Shown piece by piece: positions 31,675 through 45,110 of a stretch of DNA of 64,000 nucleotides. Below the pieces are notes generated by a model that saw only the letters and a program-made list of their open reading frames with translations, had not been told where the DNA came from and ran no database searches. Position 1 is the stretch's first letter; every line of letters begins with the position of its first letter. A program made the position numbers and the translations under genes. The stretch is from Periplaneta americana (taxonomy: Eukaryota > Arthropoda > Insecta > Blattodea > Blattidae), in NCBI RefSeq assembly GCF_040183065.1, contig NC_091120.1:190609627-190673626 (forward strand), in the 5' to 3' direction.

Positions 31675-34017
31675 AGATTAAAGTTTGATGACAACAAAAC
31701 TGTAATGGAAAAAACTCTGTTACAGGATGTACATAGGCATAACATAATGAAGTCACATCTCGTCTTTTGTACTATAAAAGCATGTTGTTAGACGATTTAC
31801 CAAGTGTTGTTTACTCCTTCATTTGTAATATTGGAAATAGAGTTACGGTATAAATCTGTTAATGGATTATTTATTTAATTATTAATGTATCTTCTTATAT
31901 ATTGGGCTTCTCCACTTCTCTGCGCAGTCTATTGTTTAACTTTTTAGTAGACACATACACAGCGGGAATACTGTGGCATGAGGCCAGCACGATGCCCGAA
32001 CTTCACGTGAGATATTACAGGTTATTAAATAAATAACCCTTTGCAAGCTGGGCGGGGTCCATTTTGTACCCCATACCACATTTTTCTTTGAATCGTGAAA
32101 ACTACTGGAGAAATATGGCTGGTTCTTTTTATAGCTGACTATTTAGATTTTCTTTATTCGACGGTAAAAATTACAATTATACAAATACAGTGAAATCTCT
32201 CCATACGGACACCCCGAAGATGATGTTGATGTTTATTGACATTTCTGGCTTTGAGCCAGAGGCCGTTTTAGGGTCTTATACGCTCAGGACGCCCTCTCCA
32301 GCCATTGTACATAAATAATAATAAATATATACTTACATACTGTATATGACACTATTTCTGGCATAAGTGCCAGTAGGTGTGTGAGTGCGGTGATTGGCTT
32401 TTTATTTATTTTATTTTATTTCTACTTTATTTTTTTTTGTTTTAATTATTTTGGTGTAGGCCTAATTTGTTAATTTGCGATGCTTAAGGAATAGTGAACG
32501 GGACAAGAGTTCGGGGTAAAAGATATCAGTTGATAGACAGCATTAAGGTATTATATGGGGAGATTGAGAGGAAAGTAGGAATGGGAAATGCTGGGTTTGC
32601 AGTTAAAGACCTGCTCTTGGGCAGAACACTGTGCATACATATATACTTTTTTTTTTAAGTTTCCCCTTCCGGTGGCAGAAGCGTCTGAATCGTTCTGGAG
32701 ACTTTCATGGTGTGGTGTTATTTTATTGATCTGCCTCTCTGTTGCTGTCGTGTGTCCTCTCAGACAGTATTCAAAGTTCCAACAGTGTTTGCGGTTTTGT
32801 TAGTGTATTTTGAAGATACGGACACTCCTCATATATGCAAAATTTTTATGTCCCAACTGAAATAATATAGAAATAATGATAAATTTAACTCTCGTTTACG
32901 GACCCACGGACACGGACAGCTGTTTCACAGTCCTAAAGCTTGCCTTACCTCCTGACTGCGGACAGAACTTGGATTTCAAGACCTAATGTGTTACAAAAAT
33001 GGAAAATTTAGTTTTGAGAACTGTACAGGAATTCCTTCACATGAAAGAAGACAATAAGGGTCTCGTAGGCTACCACTAGCCCAGCCGGCTACCCCTTGTT
33101 AGCTGGAAGCGGGTGGATAAACAGAGTCATAAAATTTAACCTGTCTGATAGGTCCAAGGTTTCCGCGATCGTGAAATTGTATTCGACACATGATAGGGTT
33201 AGTAGGATTATTCTCTTCACTTCAATCAGTTGTTCTGTTTCGAGAGACATGGCACCTGAATATAAAGGTTAAGTTGAAAACTGTAAATTACAGTACTACG
33301 TAAATGTAGACCTAGAATAAAATTGCATGACACATTACTGTATTTTTCTTTTTCGGTCTACTGTAGTTCAAAGTTGCAAAGAATTTACTGTAGTACAGTA
33401 GACTGTATTTAGAATTAAACTATAGTAATACATACGGCAGACGGGTGGCGATCCTGGCGGTTGTTCTCTTCAAAGTGCTGCCGATTTTAACATAGGGATG
33501 AGCTATCTGTTACATATATGATCTAGGGTTACATTTATGTGGACAGACGGACAGACAGACAGACGTGCTGTCATTAGTATTTAGGTAGTTTTATGCAGTT
33601 TATTATTTCGAACGTGCCTAAAATGAAATTAAAACACAATTCAAAGTAAATAACGTGGAGTACATATACGTGGGGTACAATTAGTACACCACTTAACTTA
33701 CAGCGTGTGCTTTCCAGAGCAGCTTGCGAAGAGATTGACATAAGTGGAACTCGAACTGATAATCATAACCCTTGCTCAACAAGACTGCATGCCTTAGTCG
33801 TTTTATAAATCACACCCGGACTTCTTTTGTTTATGAGTGGAAAATAAATGTGTCAAGTTTCAGGGTTTCATTGCAAAAACTGGAATGTAAAGAATAGGGA
33901 AAAGGCTGTGTAAGAATAATTTGTTTCAAATGTTAATAAATTATTTTATGCAAAATAGAAGGGAGTGTGCCAAATTCGCGACATAATTCCACGTGAATAA
34001 TGGAAAGAGAGAAATTG
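31675..34017. other. Mostly unassigned; possible pogo end at 32189
   Basis: CAGTGAAATCTCTCCATACGG at 32189-32209 resembles the end of pogo/Tigger-type elements (CAGTgaAAcCTCtctATaaCGG). I could not find the opposite end; GGACACTCC and ACGGACACGGACAG near 32820-32925 may be decayed interior. A (GACA)n run is at 33540-33565. No gene recognised. Confidence 0.4.
32028..32033 (+). promoter_or_regulatory. Possible polyadenylation signal AATAAA
   Basis: AATAAA lies 354 bp after the stop of the secreted-protein gene. AATAAA is common in AT-rich DNA, so this is only a candidate 3' end. Confidence 0.3.
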
Positions 34018-34025
34018 ATATAGAC

Positions 34026-34869
34026 CATACCGGCACAAAAAGCGCTCAACGAGCGCGCGCGTTCCTTCGGAGCGGGAGAGCCGTGTTTATCGCTCGCTGA
34101 AACGGAGAGGAAGATACGTCAGAATGACATAGACTTGCTATATGTAGAGGAGATGGAAACGACCACTCAGTTATCTAGTGGAGTGCAGTGTGTAGGCCTA
34201 TTCTCAGTAACTGTTTCACGTTGCTTACCTACTGCTACAGTACAGTATGGAGGAATCTAAAAGACGGAACATAACATTTAACATTTAACGATTTGCAGCT
34301 CAAACTTATTGATCTTCAATGTGACCTAAGGGCTAAAGATCGTTTGAATAATACTACTAGCCTGGTTGAGTTTTACAAGACTAAACATTAGCAATAATAT
34401 CCACGACTACACAGGCTGGCTGTGAAAATGATTGCTATGTTTGGCTCAACATTTATATTTGTGAGAAACTGTTTTCTATAATCAACTTTAATAAAGGCAG
34501 ACATCGAACATCTGTAACTGATGTTTCATTATGATCAGTAGGCTACTGTTCCTTTCAGCTGCCAACAATATAAAACCTCGTTTTGATGTACTGATAAATA
34601 AAAATATAACAAAATGATATTGAACATTTAAGTAGCTATAGAATTTCTATTATTTCTGTAAAATAAATATTTCTTTATTAGTTAATAATAGTCCAAACAC
34701 TAAACGGGAATTCATTTCATGAACACTCGTAATAGTACTTCCTTTTGTGTATATTTTGTACGAGATCACCCCTTCTTCCAGTCCACCCTTATACAGAGCG
34801 CAGCTAATATCTGCATTCCGCTCATGAGCTGTGAGCCGGCTCGGAGAGCGCAAACCTTGTGCAGGCCTG
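34026..34869. mobile_element. hAT-like non-autonomous element, 844 bp
   Basis: A perfect 8-bp TSD, ATATAGAC (34018-34025, 34870-34877), flanks ends CATACCGGCACAAAAAGCGC and, inverted, CAGGCCTGCACAAGGTTTGC. The TIRs share CA..CC.GCACAA and GCGCTC. The TSD length and the CA start fit hAT. No transposase frame remains; short frames at 34650-34916 are not recognisable. Confidence 0.75.
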
Positions 34870-34877
34870 ATATAGAC

Positions 34878-35749
34878 GAACATTTTTCTGAGATTTTCAT
34901 TCGTTCATTCAAGTGACAGTGAAGAAAAAGTGATTTTATTTAAATATCTGTTATAATTGCAATAAACTTTTATTTATTCCTTCGTCAGTCTGTCCATTTA
35001 TACAGAATGAAAAAAAAAAACGGATGTTAATTCACGGACTTAGACAAAGAGTTCATATAAATATTTACAAGAAACCTTTACTATTCATATATTCATACAG
35101 AGTGGAAAGAAGGTAAGGAAAAAGAAGGACAGAAAAACAAAGAAGATGAATCTAACATCAGAGACAGATTCAGAAAACTAAAACAAATGATGTTAACTTT
35201 ACGATACGATGCGTTCATTAATAAATTCTGACACATAGATGTGATTCAGCAAGCTTAAAAAAACTTACTTCAGAGAGAGAGAAATCGTCCGGCCTTAATT
35301 AAGGATGATCACGAGGATCCGGAAATTAATAGCAAACAAAAATATAATTAATTAAATATGAGTATTGTTATAAAAATAAAATGTAATAATTAAGCATCAC
35401 TGATTAATTATCAATTATAAAATAAAATCTTAGAAGATGACTTTAAAATTATACTCATAAATAAAAGATTTTAATTAAAATTAGCATATCCTTAATTAAG
35501 GCCTTCTGAGTGGTAAAAATGAAATTCTATAATCTATAGGGAATCTTTAAGAATTTGCGAGATGATTTTTTGAACAACTTCTTGATTTATACAGAGTGAC
35601 AGAAAAAAAATAGACAGGACCTCAGGGTATCGTTTTACGCACTTAAACACAAAAAAGACATTGATACAAACATTTTCTAGAAATCCTGGTGCTTGGCATC
35701 TATAGTTCCATCTAGGATGCCTACGGCGAGCGCTCCATTGGGCTAGTAA
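34878..35749. other. Unassigned; paired CCTTAATTAAGG palindromes
   Basis: CCTTAATTAAGG occurs at 35293-35304 and 35490-35501 around an AT-rich 185 bp, perhaps a small MITE. A GATCACGAGGATCCGGAAATTAA stretch beside it resembles GACCACTGGGATCCGGAATTAA at 28508, so a dispersed repeat is likely. Confidence 0.35.
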
Positions 35750-36166
35750 CTATAGTCCCGTTGCTCTAATTTCCGGCAGCCAATCGCGTTGCAGGTCGGC
35801 TACATTTAAACGTGTGCGTCTTGTGATTCGCTGATGAAGACGTTATTCATTTCTTAAGGCTCAATAAATACTTAATATAATCGCCCGCCATTTTGGCTCT
35901 TTCGTTGGCGTTTGCAGAAAGCACAAGAAGACGTTATTTGCCGCTCAATTATTTGCTGAATTACAGTGCGTTTGATTTATTATCATAGGAGCTACGACAT
36001 GATAATGTTTAACGGTGTGGCAAATAGATTCCTCGTGTGGTAGCTCGGGAACGAAAGAACAAAAATGGCGAACGATACTACTACCTAGACTTTATAGAGC
36101 TTTCACTTCCTAAGACGTAAGCAAAGAGGAGGAGTCACGCCGGAAATAACAGCGTCTCGACTTCAG
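35750..36166. mobile_element. MITE-2, second copy
   Basis: Same orientation and length as 14826-15243. Starts CTATAGTCCCGTTGCTCTAA, ends GTCTCGACTTCAG, where the right TIR has diverged. Non-coding. Confidence 0.85.
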
Positions 36167-36947
36167 TAAGATGTTTGAATATAGCACAGACACTTAATTC
36201 TTCAGATAATGTACACTGATAATGCAACACAAACCTAGTGATTTCATTGAAGTTGGAAAGCATAACTTGAAGAAAAGTTGTGGACATCACAAAGAAATCC
36301 CAACACATTAACATCTTGATGTTCACTTCTTGAAACATTTTATGTGGAAAAGGATATTGAAATTTATTACTGTTAAATCCTCAGAAATAAAGAATCCTTA
36401 CAATACACGTCCTTGACAAAATCATCCGTATATGTTTACCATCATTATGATGTGTTCTTCATGACTGTAGAAATGAATATGACTTCAGCTTCTTTGAATC
36501 TTGCTCTCCGTAGCAAATACTGAACTTCACCCATCGACACGCCCAATTCCTTTATTGACTGATAAGAAATTGTCGAAATAGACGTAACTGCGACTTCTAT
36601 TAGAGAAATATATGTGGAAACCACGCTAGGCCCTATCATGATTACGTTGTTAGGTGCAAAGTTCAAATAATGGGCATTAGAAGACACTTTACAGCGTCTA
36701 AATGTATAGTTTATCTAAATAGATAGTTGAATAATGTATTTATTTGTGTCAAAATGGGATTGGTATTTATAATGACTTCTTAATGCGTATGTGTAAGGTC
36801 ACATGCTATCCTTTATATTGTAGAGGTTTTGTAGATTAACATGCATAGCCTAATATACTTGAGTATGAGTTGCATTTAAGCGGTATTAAAATGGAAAGAC
36901 ACAATATTATCTCCTTACAAAAATAAATCATCCGACACTGTTATCCA
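36167..36947. other. Unassigned sequence
   Basis: Two minus-strand frames of 67-80 codons with no recognisable motif. No repeat partner. Confidence 0.4.
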
Positions 36948-37012
36948 CAGGGTGCGAATTAAGATTTCTGATGAGGGGGAATAGAATCCTAGATAGAGAA
37001 TACTATACATAA
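36948..37012 (+). mobile_element. Fragment of the 19253 hAT-like family
   Basis: Left end CAGGGTGCGAATTAAGAT, then GAGGGGGAATAGAATCCTAG, which jumps to sequence found deep inside the 19253-21076 element (AATAGAATCCTAGATAGAGA at about 20231). It is therefore an internally deleted copy. Its right end is lost at an (ATT)n tract. Confidence 0.7.
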
Positions 37013-37014
<2 letters not shown>

Positions 37015-37048
<34 letters not shown>

Positions 37049-37049
37049 G
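37015..37049 (+). repeat. (ATT)n microsatellite
   Basis: About 11 units. Confidence 0.95.
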
Positions 37050-37220
37050 AAATATAGGGATATTTGGCTAATTCCGCAATATTACGAAGTAAATCTATCA
37101 TATTTTTATCAAAATGTTTATTGAAAAATATTATCAAGGTATGTAGACATGGACGAAACCTTTCATTACCAAATGAGATAAAGAGACCTATTAAAATGCA
37201 AATATATTTAGTTGTACATA

Positions 37221-37284
37221 CAGTAGAACCTCAATTATCCGTCACCCTATTAACCGACTGTTGGATTATCCGTCTATCTTTCGC

Positions 37285-37315
<31 letters not shown>

Positions 37316-37856
37316 CAGAAATATATGACGTACTGTACATTGTATTAGCACGTTATTTTTTTAGTGTGTCATTACAAGCCTTTATCGTTAGGGCAGCATG
37401 GTCTACTGTTAGAGTTGTCGTACTATATAACTTCTATATAAAATGTCTTCTACGGATGTCAAAACAAATCTTATGCTAAGTATCGAAAGAAAAAGTGTAG
37501 GCCTAAATAATTAAGTGGTTTGGGGAAAGAGAAACTGTGCCTCATTTCGGGTCAGAATACGAGACTGGAGTATAAAGTATGTAAATCTACAACTTGAGAC
37601 CTCCACTATTTCTATCTTTCCACAGATAGCAATTACAAGGAATTTCCTTTTCTTTAAAAGTCCGTCGTTGACAACCAGAGTTCAATTACAGGACTTCTGA
37701 ACCACTACCTAGTACAAGACCACGGAGGAAATTACAAAAGTGTCTGTGTTATTCACTAAATTTACAAAAATCTCTTATGGTACGGATTATCCGTTTTTTT
37801 TCGTTTAACCGTTCAGCCTATCCCCTTCATTACCACGGATAATTGAGGTTCTACTG
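37221..37856. mobile_element. pogo/Tigger-like non-autonomous element, 636 bp
   Basis: TIRs CAGTAGAACCTCAATTATCC / GGATAATTGAGGTTCTACTG are perfect over 20 bp, with TA on each side (37219-37220, 37857-37858). A second inner repeat of GGATTATCCG follows. The CAGT.GAACCTC..TTATCCG end is the pogo/Tigger pattern. The interior is AT-rich with poly-T, and a 61-codon frame at 37515-37700 is not clearly transposase. Confidence 0.85.
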
Positions 37857-38314
37857 TACATTAAAGTTTAAAAAGAACAACTCGGGTAATTACGCAATAG
37901 GACTTGGCTAATTCCGCAGTAGTAAATGATTATGAAATACATTATGAAAGTAACATAAAAGGAACAATTTATATGTAACAATGCTCACTTTCTTCACAGC
38001 TGTGTAGCAAAACACGAAAAACAGCCAACTTTCGATGTTTCACTGTATTGCCGACAGAGGTGTCGACCAATATCCTTGATTTTTTTTTCTATAGCACTGC
38101 AGAGGACATGCCTCCTGTTGACAGCCTCTCAAAACTTACCTTCACGCTATTGTAAAGCCGCAGTAAAATCATATATACACTACTGCGGAATTATCCGAGT
38201 TTCCCTTATTTTAATTTTTTTATATAAAATGAGGATTACGCAACTGGGGTGTTCCGATAACTTTCACAGCCATTTTCCGTAAGTCTGTATTTTTCTCTAT
38301 AAAGTGCACCATCT

Positions 38315-38518
38315 TTAGTTGGGAGGCCGGAGGGAAAAAGACCTTTGGAGAGGCCGAGACGTAGATGGGAAGATAATATTAAAATGGATTTGAGGGAGGT
38401 GGGATATGATGGTAGAGACTGGATTAATCTTGCTCAGGATAGGGACCAACGGCGGGCTTATGTGAGAGCGGCAATGAACCTCCAGGTTCCTTTAAAGCCA
38501 GTGATTAAGTAAGTAAGT
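38315..38518 (+). mobile_element. RTE-A, 204-bp insertion with TSD
   Basis: It starts in [11 protein letters not shown] and ends with AAMNLQVP, a stop, AAAGCCAG and (TAAG)n. TSD AAAGTGCACCATCT / AAAGTGTACCATCT (38301-38314, 38519-38532), one mismatch. Confidence 0.93.
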
Positions 38519-38532
38519 AAAGTGTACCATCT

Positions 38533-39540
38533 CAGCTTCTTACTTCAAATTTTTTGTGTGTATTTAGTTTGTATTATAGCATAGATTGACACAGTTTTTT
38601 AATAACGGTTTTTAAAGTAGATTTCTTGAAAAATATAGCAAAAAAATGAGGTAAAAATTTACATACTCAGAAAAAAATAATAAATTTATAAAATAATATT
38701 ATATTTGCAAATCCTTCCATCAGATTACTTATAAGAGTGTCATAAATAAGCCATAGAAGTTTCATTCTTCTCCTCCCAACAGTTTTAGAGATAAAGTACA
38801 GTAAATATCACTGATTTAACATGTGTTAAGATAGGAGGTTCCCGGTCTCCTTTTGATGATAATGAAGCCGAGACAAAATGATAATGGGAGAAGAAATTAA
38901 AGTTACATAAACAGCATTGCGAATTCTTAATATATAACCAAATCACATCTCGGTTACAGCGGACTCAAATCGTTTCAATGAACAGCATTTTTTGTTTCCC
39001 AAGTATCCTCTTGCAAATCTTATATATTTTGCGGTGATCTTCTTTAGAGACTGTCAAAAGCGTATCAAATAAATAGCAGTTCATCGTCTCTAAATATGCA
39101 AATATAATCGTTAAACATCTATTACTACGCTCATATTTTCTATATTTTATTACGTCTTTGGCCGCTATGAACGTGAAAGGTTAACGCAAACAAGAAAGCA
39201 ATAACCGTCCATTCCAACGACTCTCGATAAGATTCTGAAAGTCATACATCACTAGCAGAATGGCGTGGTTATGGCACCGTCCTTCGTAACGAGAGGGAGT
39301 GTCTTGCGTGCGCATCTTATTTCAGAAATATTTACGTTGTCTGAAGGAAATAGTGCCAAGATAATAAAACAACCATTAGGGCTGCCAACTATTTCTTATA
39401 AACACAAGAGAAATCAGGAAATTCAGAAGACGTCATTTAAGGAAGGTTTTAGGTGAAATTTTGTTTTGTTTTCTTTTTTCGAGAAAACCCCAATGTATTT
39501 GTTACTCATCTTTCATTAATACGTTGCTTAAATTTTATCA
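38533..39540. other. Unassigned sequence
   Basis: AT-rich; no gene or repeat partner recognised. Confidence 0.4.
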
Positions 39541-39765
39541 ACAGTAATCTCACTAGAGGTTTTGATTTATCTAGAGAAAATCAAAACTCGAGTGGGATTT
39601 AATTGACTATTACAATTAGAAGAAAGTATATAAAGATTAGAAGTAACAAAGTACTCCAATACAATAAAATATTAATTGGCTTACGAAAATACAACTGTCT
39701 TCAAATGTATCAACTATCGAACCTGACGATGTCATATCCAGGCCTTGTACACTGGTTTCTGACAA

Positions 39766-39825
<60 letters not shown>

Positions 39826-41836
39826 GTACCATCTCAACATTACGCTAGATGGCAGTAGTGTTTTATGATTGTTTTCTTGTTACCGGTATCAGTTGTGCCA
39901 ACTATGGAATCATCATTGAACTCTGTGGACTGTTACTAGTCAAGAAGGCATTGTTGATTCAGTTTCATTTTTATTAAAATGCAACATTTCATTTCAATTA
40001 TCCGAATCCCAGTAATCAACGTCACTTGACAGATGATTTTCAATAAATCTTAATATTAAACAATCTCTGATACGTGATTATCCATAATATCATATAGCAG
40101 AAGCTATAACATAACCTAACTAATATACACAAGTGTTAGAAAAGTTTTAATTAACGACGATGGCATAAAAAATAAACATGAATAATTTTAAAGGGAATAA
40201 TTATTGAATGTACAATTTTCAAATTTGAATGTGGTTGGTGGTTCAATTGATGTTATATTGGACGTGTGCGTAATAGAAGTGGAACTCGTTGATTTAGGCC
40301 TACATGGTGTATTCAACTTATTCAGGATTTCCGAATGGTGCTCTTCATTTATTTCTAAATCGGATTTCAGAAGATGCATAGGTATGATCAGTGATTTTTA
40401 TTAATTCTTGTTCTTGAATGCCAATGCGAGTCATATTTGAAACTGCTGTGCATCGACTGGAGTGGTTTCTAATTATATATATATATATATTTTTTTTTTT
40501 GTTTTTTTGTTTTTTGACGTCCAGACCAGCGCAGTTTCAAATGTTGGCAAACAAAGAAACAAATGCTAGGTATGCGATAAAATTGAGCAAATGCTAGGGA
40601 CGCGATAAAATTAAACAAATGCTAGGGACGCGATAAAATTGTGCGATAAGCAGCCATGATTGGTTGAAATACGTCCTTTCGTACCGTTTTATTGGTCAAA
40701 AGTAGTATGACGTAGTAAGAGTGTAATAGTCTACAGTAATCTCACTAGAGGTTTTGATTTAATTGATTAGAAGAAAGTACGCCTATATAAAGCTTAGAAG
40801 AACAAAGTACCCTCATACAATAAAATATTAATTGACTTATTACAATATTAATCTGTCTTGAAAATGTATTATTGTACCATCTCATCTTTACAAATATTCC
40901 GCTAGATGGCAGTAGTGTGTTATGATCAGTGTTCCCTTGTTACCAGTTGTGCCAACTATACAATCTTCATTGAACTCTATGGAGGATTACTAGTCAAGCA
41001 GGCTTTGTTGATTGTTTCATTTTTATTAAAACAGTTGCATTCCACTTCAATTATCAATATGTATTAAACATTCTCTGATACGTGACTATCCATAATCTCA
41101 TACAGCAGAAGCTGTAACATAACCTAAATAATATAAACAAGATAAATGATAGAAAAGTTTTAATTAAGGATGATGAACTAAGCATGAATAAATTTTAAAA
41201 GAAACAATTATTGAAAGTATAGTGTTGGCAAAAAAAGAAACAAATGCTAGGGAGATGATAAAAGCAAATGCTAGGGAGGTAATAAAAAACAAATGCTAGA
41301 GAGTGATAAAAATTGAAGGACAAGCAGTCCTGATTGGTTGAAACAAGTCATTCCGTACCGTTTTATTTGTCAAAAGTAGTATGACGTAGTAAAAATGTAA
41401 TAGTCAATAGTAATCTCACTAGAGGTAGAGAAATCAAAAGTCGAGTGGGATTTAATTGACTATTATATGATTAGAAGAAAGTATATAAAGATTAGAAGAA
41501 ATAAAGTACTCGAATGCAATAAAATATTGACTTACTAAAATTTTATTTTACTAATGTTAGCTTCACCAAAACGTTTGAACGGAATCGCCATTTTCAGTTG
41601 ACTATCTATGCGGGAAACAAATGACGATCGCAAAGCATGTTTTATAGTACCGTAAAGAATTTGCATTTTTAAATGTTGGCAAAAAAAGAAACAAATGCTA
41701 GGGAAGTGATGAAAACAAATGCTAGGGAAGTGGTAAAATTGTAGCGATAAACAACCATGATTGGTTGAAACACGTATTTTCGTACCGTTTTATTGGTCAG
41801 AAGTAGTATGACGTAGTAAAAGTGTAATAGTCAACA
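39541..41836 (+). repeat. Large tandem array of two alternating modules
   Basis: Module A (AGTAATCTCACTAGAGG ... GAAGAAAGTATATAAAG ... CGCTAGATGGCAGTAGTG) starts at about 39543, 40738 and 41408. Module B (TTGGCAAANAAAGAAACAAATGCTAGG ... AGTAGTATGACGTAGTAA ... GTAATAGTC) starts at about 40542, 41224 and 41673. Within module B an ACAAATGCTAGGGA.GCGATAAAATT unit of about 30 bp repeats two to three times. The first module A opens with a 20-bp imperfect hairpin (39546-39600). TTGACTATTAC and GTAATAGTCAA act as inverted ends. It looks like a tandem-duplicated non-autonomous DNA element; no coding. Confidence 0.75.
39772..39824 (+). repeat. (ATT)n microsatellite
   Basis: About 17 units inside the first module A; absent from the second module A at the matching place. 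Confidence 0.95.
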
Positions 41837-43071
41837 TAATCGTCCTCAACATTAATGATGTAGTTATATTTCACAGTTACAAACAAGTTTTCGTGACGGA
41901 AAATCGACATTTTAAAGTCATTTTTCGACACTTTTATTTTTACTCCATTCAAGCATTGTAGGCTCCAAGAAATTACATGCTAAGAGGTTAAAAATTTTAT
42001 TGCATGTTCTGAAAAGAAACTCAACAACGCAATTTTTGGGGGGATAAAATAAATATTTTGAAATTTGAAAAAAAAAAAGATGTACTTATTATCTGTGTAA
42101 TAAAAAAATTAAATTTTTAAACTTACAGAATTACATTTTTTTCAGGTTCTTCATATATTCAGAATTGAAATTATGGCTCAGTTGTCAAATTACATGCTTG
42201 TCAAGATGCTGTATTTTTTTCTGGTCTGTAACTTATATTTATTGGGAGAATATACATTTTGAAAGAGATAAAATGTTTAACAACTTAAAAAATATTAAAC
42301 TAATTGTAATGAAACGTGAGAGCCGTTAATATAAATAACGGTAGGTTACTGTACACAAAACCTTAAATCTATAGCTTAAAAAATGTAGAAAATAAAAATT
42401 TCGCCAATTTCAATCCTTAAAACAATCAGTGCACTCTACATTTTATTTTACAGTAGATACTTCGGGAGAAATTTCTATACAAAATATAGTACATAGACAG
42501 CACCCGAAAAGTTGTATTTCCGCGAAAACCTTGGAAACTATTTTTATAGCATTCAAATGTTTTCTCTAAGAAGAAAGTAAAAACGATTGAAAGGTCACTT
42601 TTTTAATTATTAGCCCCACTCCGGAAGTTTTTGGCTTATTATTAACTCAGGACTGTTTGGTGCGTCCAGGGTATAGGTAATTAAGTATGGACACTTCGCG
42701 TCGGTACCTTTGATGTAGTCGGACTGATTTCAATGACCTTCAAGCCAGCTAGAGCGTGAGATTCTGCTTTCTCCCTAGAGTTGGCGCTGACATCACACCA
42801 GCTAGCAGTCGACACATCGGAAATATAACACATATAATTAATACATCTAGGTACATTATGTACTCAAATAAAATAAATTGGATCCATAAAATAATAAATC
42901 CGTCATTAACTCTAATGTCTAGACTCTACAATTAAAATATGCAATGATTTGATAGCACTGAAAATGGAAAAACAAAACTCTTATGAGAAGTAAAACCATA
43001 TACCTATATTAGATTATACACAAATATTAAACGTATTTGATACATAATTTTATAATGTATTATATTATTTT
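41837..43071. other. Unassigned sequence
   Basis: AT-rich spacer; no gene or repeat partner recognised. Confidence 0.4.
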
Positions 43072-43584
43072 ATGCTCGACCATGCTGAAATGTAGTAATT
43101 ATACACCCGGTAGTAGCCCTTTAATGCACCTCATTAACGTTCAGGTGTTCAGCCAATGACAAATCATCTTTGTACCATTATAAAACCGCAAGCGTCGATT
43201 ATTCTCGGATATGCAATCGAAAGACAATTAGCGAAAAGTCACGGAGGCTTGAAATCCAATACTGCCGCAGAAGGTTATGTTCTGTTACTATAAGAATTAG
43301 CGTTAATTGTAAATAATATTCAAATAAATTCAATTTGTCATCTCGTTTTTCAATTCTAAATCAATTTCCAGGTTATATCAAGACTTCTCTACGTTATATC
43401 AAGGTCAATGACATTCGGCCTCGAAAAAAATCAATACTTTCGCGTCTGCGCACATCTCATAATTCAGGTCAGTTCGCTACTCGCTTACATAACCATAACA
43501 TGACCTACTATTGCGCTCGTTTCATAAACAAACATATTCGCGTCTTAATTACTACCATTATAGGCTCGTTGCATAATGTACTAG
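43072..43584 (+). repeat. Second copy of the 841-1521 element
   Basis: Same start (TTTATGCTCGACCATGC) and end (ATTATAGGCTCGTTGCATAA); shorter because the terminal foldback is partly deleted. The 84-codon frame at 43335-43589 is not shared with the other copy. Confidence 0.75.
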
Positions 43585-44439
43585 TATAATATAATTTATT
43601 ATATCTGAAATATAAAAAATTATTATTACAACTAGTTCGTCACTGAGAAATAAGGAAAAGCTGTTAACTTGAATTTATTTGAAGCAAAGCGTTACTGGAT
43701 TATGCAATAACGTAGGCGATGTTTGGATCCTGTGTTTCAACTCTATAACTCAATTATTATCTTAGCGTATGCTCGATTACACTAACCTCTAGCACTTGAA
43801 AGTGGAACTAAACGCCGGCGCACAGAGAAACAAAACACAGGAAAATTCGCTCAGTGTCCATTCTTTATAATCCCTATTCGCTGGTGCGTCTAAAGCAACA
43901 AAACACTTCCTTCTGACTCACCAACAGAATTATTTTGTAAGTCTGTGATTCAGCAATGATATTTTAATGTATGCTCCTAATAATAATGCATCTGTCTTAT
44001 CTATGTCCACATACTTCGTGAAGCAATGCCATTATCAACTGTAGAGTAGAGATGTGTTTCCTCGGATCTGTAATACAATGTACCAACATAGATTATTTCA
44101 GAAATGGAAACATCAACGGCCAGCTGGAAATGTATTCATTAGTAAATAAACTAGTGTAATATTAGAGATAACTGGAAATCCCACGCAAATAGACTTATAA
44201 ACAAATAAAACTCATTTGAGAGGAATTTAGCTTGAGATTTCTTCATATAATAATGATGACGTATAGAATTACCTTCGTCTTCTGGTAAAAAAAAAAGGAG
44301 GGAATACATGCGAAGATAAACGGCCCATACAGATTACAGCGACATACAGCGGACTAAACATTAACTTTACGACAAGCCCGTTCCAGTTCATATGAGACAT
44401 GGGGATTTTCACGTCCCCAAATTAATGATATAAAAAAAC
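43585..44439. other. Unassigned sequence
   Basis: No gene or repeat partner recognised. Confidence 0.4.
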
Positions 44440-45110
44440 TTGCAGTGTAACAGTTGGTATACTGGTAAGACATTTTGGCACGGAAACTTCGTATCAGTAA
44501 ATTATACATTTTCATGTCATGGCAAAGGAAGAAGCAATATTATATTAAATTATGTACGAATTTCACATATATTTCCTTTTATTTTTCTGATTATTTTTAT
44601 AATTATTTTTTAAATGATTTCTGAATTATACATATGACACTTTTGAATGTTTACAGTCTAAGCTGGAGACTTTGGTACTATGACATTCTGGCATGTAAAC
44701 GCCATTTCGATATTAAATTGTAGTCGTGTCAACTTAGAGAACTAAAATTATAGATCTAAATGTCAAAATATTTTACGTGTTAATGTAAACATACTTTTAA
44801 AATATTTTCTACTGTCTCCCTAACTTTTGCCCTTGCGACATGGGTATCTGTAACATAAACTCTCGTAAAGAACTTAGAGAACCAAAATTATTGTAAATAT
44901 AGATGTCAAAATATTTTACGTGTTAGAGCAAACATATTTTAGAAATATTTTCTATTGTCCCTTTCGCTTTTGCTCTTGCGACATGGATATCTTTAACATA
45001 AATTCTCAAGAACATATTTCAAAACGTTTAAAAAAATTTGTAGTGTGACGGTTGGTATTACTGGTAAAATATTTTGACATATCAGTAAATTATAACTTGT
45101 GTCAATGAAA
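44440..45110 (+). repeat. Nested tandem duplication
   Basis: A 140-bp unit (GAACTAAAATTATAGAT ... ATTTTACGTGTTA ... TTTTGCNCTTGCGACATGG ... TAACATAAA) is present at 44740-44870 and 44880-45008. A larger unit with GCAGTGTAACAGTTGGTATA (44443) recurs as GTAGTGTGACGGTTGGTATT (45041), both followed by TATCAGTAAATTATA. No coding. Confidence 0.65.
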
